A stretch of 23,721 nt of DNA from a virus: the IMG/VR virus record IMGVR_UViG_3300025087_000297, positions 1 through 23,721 of that record. One strand, written 5' to 3'. The translations under genes were made by a program, and so were the position numbers. The notes below the pieces were generated by a model, which saw only the letters and a program-made list of their open reading frames with translations, searched no databases and was not told the origin of the DNA. The stretch's first letter is position 1; the number at the start of each line of letters is the position of its first letter. Positions 15,605 to 21,412 of the stretch are shown one piece after another.

Positions 15605-16549
15605 ATGGGTAAAAGAGCGAATAAAATTGAAGTAAAATGTGAAACGTGCGGCAAACCAAAGATTATTACTGAACGGGCATACAACGCCAATAAAACAAAA
15701 AGATTTTATTGCAATACTACTTGTAGGAATAATGATAAGTTTAAACAAGTAGAAGTAATTTGTGAAAATTGTGAAACAGTATTTATGATTCACAAGTCAA
15801 GATATGATAAGCGTAAAAATAAAAGATTCTGCTGTAGTCGTAAATGTTTATCATCATATAAAAATGTGACACTTACCTGTGATGGGTGCGGTAGTGATTT
15901 TAAAAGAAAAGAGTACGAACACAAAAAGACAAACGGAAGTTTTTGTTCTAGGAAGTGTTATTTAAATCATATCAGGAATAAAGTAGAAACAAATTGCATA
16001 AATTGTAATGAAATTATTTTTGTTAGGCCGGAAGATTTAGAGAATAAAGAAAATTGTTTTTGTTATAGGAAGTGTTTACACAATTGGCAACATTTAAATT
16101 GGCAAGGAGAGAATCATCCTAATTTTTCGCAAGTAGAAGTAAAATGTTCTGTATGCGAAAAGGGGAAAATGGTAACAAAAGCAGTGTCAGAAAGGCACTC
16201 TAAATTTTACTGTTCTGATGAATGCTTGTCAATTGGTAAAACTGGTGAAGGATCTTCAACTTGGTTAGGAGGAATATCTTTTGGTGAATATTCTCCTAGT
16301 TTTAATAAAAGACTTAAAAAGAAGATAAAGAAACGAGACAACTTTCGTTGCCAACTTTGTGGAAGAAAAGGGAACAAGAAAATATTTTTAGTTATTCATC
16401 ATAAAAATTATATAAAGACCGATTCGGATGATGATAATTTAATAACTTTATGCTCTAGTTGTCATGGTAAAACTAACCACAACAGAGAAATTTGGCAAAG
16501 ATGGTTTAATTCAAGTAGTAGTTTTTGGTTTGCTGCACGTTCACAATAA
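15605..16549 (+). CDS. HNH homing endonuclease with five tandem zinc-finger units
   Basis: 314 residues. Residues about 12-210 contain five successive units of C-x2-C, about 20 residues, then (F/Y)-x-C-x3-C, each spaced about 35-45 residues apart. These would be five zinc fingers for DNA recognition. The C-terminal nuclease is CQLCGRKG, VIHHKNY, and LITLCSSCHGKTNH, a standard HNH site. A WLGG segment links the parts. It is inserted between the capsid gene and the next virion gene and is far more AT-rich than both (13 of 60 G or C in 15961-16020). It would cleave a cognate site in phages lacking the insert. GGGAG at 15591-15595 supports the start at 15605; ATG at 15601 is out of frame and stops at once. 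Confidence 0.87.
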   Translation: MGKRANKIEVKCETCGKPKIITERAYNANKTKRFYCNTTCRNNDKFKQVEVICENCETVFMIHKSRYDKRKNKRFCCSRKCLSSYKNVTLTCDGCGSDFKRKEYEHKKTNGSFCSRKCYLNHIRNKVETNCINCNEIIFVRPEDLENKENCFCYRKCLHNWQHLNWQGENHPNFSQVEVKCSVCEKGKMVTKAVSERHSKFYCSDECLSIGKTGEGSSTWLGGISFGEYSPSFNKRLKKKIKKRDNFRCQLCGRKGNKKIFLVIHHKNYIKTDSDDDNLITLCSSCHGKTNHNREIWQRWFNSSSSFWFAARSQ

Positions 16550-16571
16550 AAAATAACGGAGGAATAAAATC

Positions 16572-17054
16572 ATGAGTGGAAGACTGATTGAAGAAGTACA
16601 TTTTGTTAACGCAATGCCTACTGGTGCTGCAATGGATGATCTCTATGAAGGTGGATTTTCAACCGATATCGTGAATCTCTCTAACTTTGAGAGAGCGACT
16701 TGGGTTATCTCCCGTGGAGTAGGCGCTACTGGCACCGCAACGATCACTGTTGATAGTTGTGACACTACTGCCCCTGGCACTGCAACCGCCATCCCGTTTG
16801 TTTACGCGGTAGCGAGTTCTGGCGATACCCTTGGGGCAGTTACTGCGGCCACGGCTGTAGGCTATACGACTGCCGCTGGGGCCGGGAGTATGGTGGTGGT
16901 GGAAGTTAATGCTTCTGAACTTAGTGGCACTGACAAGTTCGCCCGCCTTACTGTAACTGAAGGGACTGATTCTCCAGTTTCCGGTAGTGTTGCTTGTATT
17001 ATGTCTGCTCCTCGGACTATTGCTGGGACTTCTACCCCTACCGCAATCGTTTAA
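16572..17054 (+). CDS. Probable virion structural protein
   Basis: 160 residues following the capsid gene, with GGAGGAATAAAATC before the ATG. Composition is rich in A, T, G, V and S with few charges, in alternating beta-type stretches such as GTATITVDSC and SMVVVEVNASELSG. Coding sequence is GC-rich (33 of 60 in 16741-16800), like the capsid gene. Position and composition suggest a head decoration or minor virion protein. No specific family recognised. Confidence 0.65.
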   Translation: MSGRLIEEVHFVNAMPTGAAMDDLYEGGFSTDIVNLSNFERATWVISRGVGATGTATITVDSCDTTAPGTATAIPFVYAVASSGDTLGAVTAATAVGYTTAAGAGSMVVVEVNASELSGTDKFARLTVTEGTDSPVSGSVACIMSAPRTIAGTSTPTAIV

Positions 17055-17084
17055 CCCTTATTCCTTAATCTTTTAAAGGGTTAA
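17051..17084 (+). terminator. Stem-loop at the end of the virion gene
   Basis: TTAACCCTT (17051-17059) pairs with AAGGGTTAA (17076-17084), nine bases, overlapping the stop codon. No T-run follows, so it may protect the 3' end or act with the next hairpin. Confidence 0.45.
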
Positions 17085-17108
17085 GGGATAAAACATAGCG
17101 GAAATTAC

Positions 17109-17132
17109 GGGGCTGAAATATGCCCCAATTTT
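17109..17132 (+). terminator. Short GC hairpin followed by AATTTT
   Basis: GGGGC (17109-17113) pairs with GCCCC (17122-17126) over an eight-base loop and is followed by AATTTT. It looks like a small intrinsic terminator, or a processing signal for the tRNA that begins two bases later. Confidence 0.5.
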
Positions 17133-17133
17133 A

Positions 17134-17208
17134 AGCGGGATATAGTAATGGTTAACTTTTTAGGCTCATATCCTAAATATTCGGGTTCAAGTCCCGATCC
17201 CGCCTCCA
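17134..17208 (+). tRNA. tRNA with CAT anticodon (Met or Ile2), encoded CCA
   Basis: 75 bases fold as a cloverleaf. Acceptor AGCGGGA with TCCCGCC has six pairs plus an A1-C72 mismatch. T8 and A9 are in place. The D stem has three pairs, including A11-T24, with GG in the loop. The anticodon stem is TTAGG/CCTAA with loop CTCATAT, anticodon CAT at 17167-17169. The T stem is TCGGG/CCCGA with loop TTCAAGT. Discriminator T73 is followed by CCA. A CAT anticodon can be elongator Met, initiator Met, or Ile with modified C34. The unpaired 1-72 position and A11-T24 pair are initiator hallmarks, but the anticodon stem has only two G-C pairs where initiators usually have three. Confidence 0.85.
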
Positions 17209-17243
17209 CTAAAATCAATTAAATCCATTAACCGGGAGAACAA

Positions 17244-17552
17244 ATGGAATATTTAAAAGTAAGAATGGTAAAAGGTGAATGGCTCGGGCGCGTCCCCCCG
17301 GACACCTTTACTATTATCAAGCAAAAGGCTCTTGAATTAGTCCAAAGAGGAGTAGCCGAAATTGTAGATGCAACGTCTACCGCTAAACCAGTAAAACAAA
17401 CGCAAGAACCAGAATTGAAGAAAGAGCAACAAGAAGAGCAAAAGAGTATCGATGCCCCTGAAGTAGATAAAATGATTCATGAGACACCGATGAACAAAAT
17501 GATTCAGTCTCCGCCTAAGAAGAAAGCGGGAAGGCCGAAAAAGAAAACTTAA
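17244..17552 (+). CDS. Small virion-region protein with basic AT-hook-like tail
   Basis: 102 residues, with GGGAG before the ATG. Residues 1-42 (MEYLKVRMVKGEWLGRVPP at the start) look like a short beta domain seen in proteins between capsid and head-tail connectors. Residues 45-90 are E/Q/K-rich and probably unstructured. The end, KKAGRPKKK, resembles an AT-hook and could bind DNA. The role is unknown; it lies in the head-tail region. Confidence 0.6.
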   Translation: MEYLKVRMVKGEWLGRVPPDTFTIIKQKALELVQRGVAEIVDATSTAKPVKQTQEPELKKEQQEEQKSIDAPEVDKMIHETPMNKMIQSPPKKKAGRPKKKT

Positions 17553-17570
17553 AGTGTTTTAAAATAATTT

Positions 17571-17629
17571 AATAGGGGGAACCGCTTCCTTAAACCGGAA
17601 TAAAAGCCGGTACGGAGAAGGAGATTATT
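17571..17629 (+). promoter_or_regulatory. Folded leader before the 106-residue gene
   Basis: ACCGG (17594-17598) pairs with CCGGT (17607-17611), nested inside TCCTT (17587-17591) with AAGGA (17618-17622). The outer pairing covers the ribosome-binding site GAAGGAG, so translation of the next gene may be structure-controlled. It lacks the three-way junction of the endonuclease leaders. Confidence 0.35.
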
Positions 17630-17950
17630 ATGCCAGTAACAAATGTAAAATCAACGTGGGAATCTGGAAAATTAATTTTTAAACGGAAAGTTGCAGGAAC
17701 TGCTGCAAGTGTATCCTTCGGCGTTGACGATTCCGGCGTAGATGTGATCATGTATGGTGACACTGCATCAAGCAACGCCACTTGGGATGCCTCAGCGGAT
17801 AAATTAATTTTAACTGGGGCGAGCGCAGACCTTGGAACTTCTTGTTCTGCGGACGCATATGTCGTAGGACTGACAGCCGGTATTGACTTCAGTTCTGGAG
17901 CCGTCACAAATATTCATGTTGTAAAAGGGTTAGTCGTGTTCGCTGCATAA
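17630..17950 (+). CDS. Probable small virion protein
   Basis: 106 residues, beta-rich and low in charge: IFKRKVAGTAASVSFGV, then VDVIMYGDTASSNATWD and DKLILTGASADLGTS. It resembles small decoration or fibre-base proteins in phage late regions but I cannot name a family. Its folded leader and AAGGAG site precede the ATG. It ends 23 bases before the fourth endonuclease RNA leader. Confidence 0.6.
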   Translation: MPVTNVKSTWESGKLIFKRKVAGTAASVSFGVDDSGVDVIMYGDTASSNATWDASADKLILTGASADLGTSCSADAYVVGLTAGIDFSSGAVTNIHVVKGLVVFAA

Positions 17951-17973
17951 GTAGTTTAAATTATTATATTATT

Positions 17974-18061
17974 TTGGGGATAGGGATTCGAACCTGACAA
18001 GAAGACTTAATCCATCTTTTTCCCCAATTTTTATTAAATGGATTAGCATAGGAGGAATACT
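17974..18061 (+). ncRNA. Structured RNA leader of endonuclease unit, copy 4
   Basis: P1: TTGGGG 17974-17979 with CCCCAA 18022-18027. P2: GG 17983-17984 with CC 17993-17994 around a longer loop. P3: AAGAAGA 17999-18005 with TCTTTTT 18015-18021. Joints ATA and (T)GAC. Pseudoknot: TAATCCAT 18008-18015 with ATGGATTA 18038-18045, eight perfect pairs, the longest of the four. A hairpin CATAG 18047-18051 with CTATG 18060-18064 encloses GGAGG and includes the start codon itself. The helix sequences are unlike those of copies 1-3 but pair equally well. Confidence 0.82.
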
Positions 18062-18793
18062 ATGAGAGGTGGGCAGAATAGAATTAATGTAGTAATTGGA
18101 CAAGAATTTGGTAGATTAAAAATTGTCGAAGAAATTGATAAAAATAAATGGGGAAGACGGAGATTTCTTTGCGAATGTAATTGCGTTGATAAAACAAAAG
18201 TCGAGGTTCTATTGTATTCTTTAACTTCAGGACATACGAATTCTTGTGGTTGTTTTAATTTAGAAAAAATTAAAGAAAGAAATACAAAACACGGGTTCTC
18301 CCAAAGAAATAATATCGATAAGTTTTATAGTCTTTGGTTGAGTGTCAAGAGACGTTGTTATAATAAAAATCAAAAACAGTACAAAGATTATGGCGGTCGT
18401 GGTATTTATGTATGTGATGAATGGTTGAATGACCCACAAAAATTTATCGGTTGGTGTAAAGTTAATGCATATTCAGAAGGATTAGAAATTGATAGGGAAG
18501 ACAATGATGGACCTTACTCCCCAGAGAATTGCAGGTTTGTTACTTGTCAAGTAAATTCGTTAAATTCAAGGTTATTAAGAGATTCGAATTCTAGTGGATA
18601 TTGTGGCGTAAGTTATCATAAAGGCAGTGATAGTTTTCAAGCAAGGATAATGTATAACGGCAAGGTTGTATTTACTACCGCAGGTTTTAATTCTCCACGG
18701 AATGCAGCATTAGATAGAGATAAATTCATTATAAGGGAAGGATTGCTGCATAAGTTAAACTTCCCCGAACTAGCAATCAACGGGCCTCTATAA
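18062..18793 (+). CDS. AP2-domain homing endonuclease of the phage HNH-like type
   Basis: 243 residues. The N-terminal part has GQEFGRLKIVEE and a cysteine set (CECNC and CGCF) typical of a family of phage homing endonucleases. The central YSLWLSVKRRCYNKNQKQY and YGGRGIYVCDEW, with LEIDREDNDGPYSPENCRF, is the catalytic-type core of that family. Residues about 177-240 (SSGYCGVSYHK at the start, GKVVFTTAGF later) match an AP2 DNA-binding domain. It is unrelated in architecture to the other endonucleases here, yet carries the same RNA leader. Its stop overlaps the glycosyltransferase start by one base. Confidence 0.8.
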   Translation: MRGGQNRINVVIGQEFGRLKIVEEIDKNKWGRRRFLCECNCVDKTKVEVLLYSLTSGHTNSCGCFNLEKIKERNTKHGFSQRNNIDKFYSLWLSVKRRCYNKNQKQYKDYGGRGIYVCDEWLNDPQKFIGWCKVNAYSEGLEIDREDNDGPYSPENCRFVTCQVNSLNSRLLRDSNSSGYCGVSYHKGSDSFQARIMYNGKVVFTTAGFNSPRNAALDRDKFIIREGLLHKLNFPELAINGPL

Positions 18794-19419
18794 TGGGAGA
18801 ATTAAACATCGCCATCGGTCTCCCCTGTAATTGGGACTTCCTCAATATCCAATTCTTCGAATCATGGATAGAATTAAAGAAACCCCAACACAGCGTAATA
18901 ATCGGGAACCGAGGCAGAGTAGACGACCAACGCAATTCGATAATTCATGCAGCTCTTAAAGACGATTCATTTAGCCATGTACTGTTCCTTGACACCGATC
19001 ATCGCCACCACCCTGATACTATTCCTAAATTATTGCAGCACGACAAACAGATAGTGTCGGGCTTGAGTTTTAGACGGTCAGAACCCTATGACCCGATTAT
19101 GTTCAAGGAAGAAAATAACAGATTCAAAAACATAACCGAATGGGAAGAGAACGAATTAGTTCAAATTGATGCAGTAGGCGCAGCTTCTTTATTGGTTAAG
19201 ACAGAAGTATTTAAAAGAATGGATAAAAATAAGTGGTTCGAGATGAATTACCCTTATCACAATGGAGTTATCAGTGAAGATTTTGGATTCTGCATTAAAG
19301 TGAGAAATTTAGGATACAAGATCTTTGTTGACACCAGTTGCACAAACGCTCACATCGGGACTCTGAACGTAACACAAGATACTTGGATTAAGAATGGGAG
19401 AAAAGTAAATGGACTTTGA
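18793..19419 (+). CDS. Glycosyltransferase, GT-A fold (family 2-like)
   Basis: 208 residues. FLDTDHRHHPD contains the DxD metal site (D67, D69) that holds the nucleotide-sugar. VGAASLLVKTEVF and SEDFGFCIKVRNLGYKIFVD match the acceptor-side and ED catalytic segments of family 2-like enzymes. There is no membrane segment, so it acts in the cytoplasm. It could modify virion proteins, phage DNA or host envelope; the sequence does not decide. It overlaps both neighbours, indicating one operon. Confidence 0.8.
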   Translation: MGELNIAIGLPCNWDFLNIQFFESWIELKKPQHSVIIGNRGRVDDQRNSIIHAALKDDSFSHVLFLDTDHRHHPDTIPKLLQHDKQIVSGLSFRRSEPYDPIMFKEENNRFKNITEWEENELVQIDAVGAASLLVKTEVFKRMDKNKWFEMNYPYHNGVISEDFGFCIKVRNLGYKIFVDTSCTNAHIGTLNVTQDTWIKNGRKVNGL

Positions 19420-19726
19420 GTTAAATGTTTATGACCGGATTATATTATTGAATGTATTACCGGATATTAGAGATGTAGATTTAACCCTTTATGGATGTTA
19501 TCACAATTTGATTCAAGAATTATCATTTTCAGAAGAAGAACACCTGAAATTCCAAATTACACATAATGAAGAGAATAATGTAAAATGGATTAATGATGAA
19601 ACGAAGAAAATTGATATCGGCCATAAGATGTTAAACATTATTCAAGGTAGACTGAAAGCGTGTAAAGAAAAAGAACTGCTTGAATATTCCCATAAGTCTC
19701 TTTATGAGAAATTCGTCAATGATTGA
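19409..19726 (+). CDS. Conserved-type small phage protein, function unknown
   Basis: 105 residues starting MDFELNVYDRIILLNVLP, followed by an ELSFSEEEH segment. This combination recurs in small tailed-phage proteins, though I recall no defined role. It overlaps the glycosyltransferase by 11 bases and the next gene by 8. Probably helical and soluble. Confidence 0.65.
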   Translation: MDFELNVYDRIILLNVLPDIRDVDLTLYGCYHNLIQELSFSEEEHLKFQITHNEENNVKWINDETKKIDIGHKMLNIIQGRLKACKEKELLEYSHKSLYEKFVND

Positions 19727-19865
19727 GTATATTAAAAACTTAATAAATAGAATTAAATCCTTCTTTATAAAACCTGAATTTGTTAAAGAAGATAGATACA
19801 TCAAAAGTATCATGAACCCAATATTTTCTTCAGTAGTAGAAAAGGAACGATATGGCAATCAATAG
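19719..19865 (+). CDS. Very small basic hypothetical protein
   Basis: 48 residues if started at ATG 19719, overlapping the preceding stop, with no strong ribosome-binding site, so translation would be coupled. An upstream ATG at 19680 lies deep in the previous gene and is less likely. The start MIEYIKNLINRIKSFFI is an amphipathic helix that could bind membrane. It overlaps the next gene start by 14 bases. Confidence 0.45.
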   Translation: MIEYIKNLINRIKSFFIKPEFVKEDRYIKSIMNPIFSSVVEKERYGNQ

Positions 19866-20145
19866 ACCAGTTAAAAAAGTCGAAAGAACCATCTCTACTT
19901 CTAATATTTTCACTGATTCTGCTGAATTAAAAGGGTATTTTAATTGCTCTATTTCTGGAACATTTGTAGGAGTAGTTACTATTCAGCGTTCATTTGATTC
20001 TGGCGATACTTGGTATGATGTAAAATCGTTCTCTATTGTTGCACAAGAGTTTGGGTTTGAGCCAGAAGCTGGTGTCGTATACAGGGCTGGAATTAAAGAA
20101 GGTAATTATACATCCGGCGAAGCAATAGTGAGGCTTAGTCAGTGA
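19852..20145 (+). CDS. Probable virion protein with beta-sandwich-like domain
   Basis: 97 residues with AAAAGGAA before the ATG. LKGYFNCSISGTFVGVVTIQ and SFDSGDTWYDV form a beta pattern often found in phage tail or head accessory proteins. It overlaps the next gene by four bases (GTGA), suggesting coupled expression in the same virion module. Confidence 0.65.
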   Translation: MAINRPVKKVERTISTSNIFTDSAELKGYFNCSISGTFVGVVTIQRSFDSGDTWYDVKSFSIVAQEFGFEPEAGVVYRAGIKEGNYTSGEAIVRLSQ

Positions 20146-20759
20146 CAACTATTTTTAATGAAAGCGCAGAGCTTAAAGATAGTTCTGGGGTTATTAATCG
20201 CTCGAACCCTCTACAAGTACAATCTCTTTCTGCAAGTAAGAAGCCTTATGCTGATGACCCTCATTCTCGTATTCACCAGGGAGTAATGTTCAATATTGAT
20301 TCGACTGGGTCAAGTACGAATGTGGTGGTGGCTAATAATGCAACACTGGATGTTGTAATTAAAGCCACCGGAACCAATTACCCGCATATTTCAATTTCCT
20401 ACCGATTAGGAGGAAAGGGTAGAATTTTAGTTTATGAATTGGCAAGTAATGAAATGAGTACTGGAGGTACTGAGATTATAATTGTGAATAAAAAGTGGGG
20501 ATCTTCCATTGTATTCGGTGGAACTGCCTGGCGCAACCCTACCATTGATTTAACCGGTGCAATTTGTAAAGAAGGATGCGCTATTTTAGGAATACATCAA
20601 GGGCAGACTCGCAGTGGGTCAGCAGGCACATTTGCTGATGAAATAATTTTAACTCCAATAAAACCCTGTTTAATTAGGGTTTTGAATGAATCTGGTGGGG
20701 CGGTTGATGCCTGTCTATGTATCAACGCATATAATGCGTCAACAATAGCTGATAATTAG
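20142..20759 (+). CDS. Probable virion protein
   Basis: 205 residues from GTG 20142, overlapping the previous stop (GTGA). Shares the local phrase (D/E)SAELK near its N-terminus with the preceding gene, which may reflect a common interaction segment. The rest is beta-rich with low charge: VVVANNATLDVVIKATG, ISYRLGGKGRILVYEL and CLIRVLNESGG. Likely a head-tail or tail accessory protein; no specific family recognised. Confidence 0.65.
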   Translation: MTTIFNESAELKDSSGVINRSNPLQVQSLSASKKPYADDPHSRIHQGVMFNIDSTGSSTNVVVANNATLDVVIKATGTNYPHISISYRLGGKGRILVYELASNEMSTGGTEIIIVNKKWGSSIVFGGTAWRNPTIDLTGAICKEGCAILGIHQGQTRSGSAGTFADEIILTPIKPCLIRVLNESGGAVDACLCINAYNASTIADN

Positions 20760-20774
20760 TTAAGGGGAATCAAT

Positions 20775-21101
20775 ATGAGAGTACAAAGATCAACGGCAGA
20801 AACTGGGGCAATATCATTAACTATCGATCCCGGCATTAATTTTAGGTTAATCGCAATTAAGGTTCATCTTAGTGAAGCAGGCGGCGCAGGCAATCTTACC
20901 GTTACGACTGATGCTAATGCTGGCGCTACTTATGATGCTGTTCTTGCCCTTCAGGATATGACTTCTATTTCTGATTATATTTATGTTCCTGATAATCCAG
21001 TGCCGTTTGTCGCTGGTGATAAGGCTGTTATTGCATGGGCAAATGTTGGCAATAAAACATACGGGATAGAAGTATTCTGGACTGCTGACAATTTAGGATA
21101 A
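20775..21101 (+). CDS. Small virion-type protein
   Basis: 108 residues with AAGGGGAA before the ATG. Beta-rich: GAISLTIDPGINFRLIAIKV, AGNLTVTTDANAG and a late AVIAWANVGNKTYGIEVFW. Resembles small phage decoration or fibre-associated proteins. It follows the two similar-type proteins upstream and precedes the tail-fibre module. Confidence 0.65.
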   Translation: MRVQRSTAETGAISLTIDPGINFRLIAIKVHLSEAGGAGNLTVTTDANAGATYDAVLALQDMTSISDYIYVPDNPVPFVAGDKAVIAWANVGNKTYGIEVFWTADNLG

Positions 21102-21129
21102 AACAAATTTGATTTTATTAAGACGAGTA

Positions 21130-21147
21130 TTGGCTATACCAGGCCAA
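21130..21147 (+). terminator. Weak stem-loop between virion genes
   Basis: TTGGC (21130-21134) pairs with GCCAA (21143-21147) and is followed by ATTTAT. It could be a weak terminator. The other bases of 21102-21172 show nothing I can name. Confidence 0.3.
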
Positions 21148-21172
21148 ATTTATAGTATATCGGGGTGAATAA

Positions 21173-21394
21173 TTGTTAGCTAAACAGATAGTCCCAGGAT
21201 TGGCCGGATTTGTTCATGAGCAAGCCGTTCCCTTAAGTGAATGGGTGATAAATCATAATTTAGGTCGTTATCCTGTTGCAGTAGTATTGGATTCAGGAGG
21301 AACAACTGTTGAAGGTACAATAATTCATACAGATGCAAATTCTCTAACTATAACCTTCTCTGGTATTTTTTCTGGGGTTGCACGTCTAATCTAA
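21173..21394 (+). CDS. Small tail-fibre-type C-terminal domain protein
   Basis: 73 residues from TTG 21173 with GGGGTG nine to fourteen bases upstream. W-V-I-x-H-N-L-G-R-Y-P near the middle, then VEGTIIHTDANSLTITF and a final SGVARLI, match a beta domain common at the ends of phage fibre proteins. The same pattern (YVLTHSLGNRG... TVTLRF) ends the large fibre-like protein just downstream. As a free-standing small protein it could cap or trimerise a fibre. Confidence 0.6.
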   Translation: MLAKQIVPGLAGFVHEQAVPLSEWVINHNLGRYPVAVVLDSGGTTVEGTIIHTDANSLTITFSGIFSGVARLI

Positions 21395-21412
21395 AACAAA
21401 GAGGAACCTATC

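Noticed and set aside
17571-17629. Fifth copy of the endonuclease RNA leader
   Set aside because: It has ATAGGGGG and a covered ribosome site but lacks the GACAAG joint, P1 and the loop pseudoknot, and no endonuclease follows.
17974-18030. Minus-strand tRNA, since copy 4 contains the reverse complement of a T-arm-like GGTTCGAATCCC
   Set aside because: No D arm and no proper five-pair T stem form on the minus strand, the other three copies lack this sequence, and the pseudoknot and ribosome-site hairpin make sense only on the + strand.
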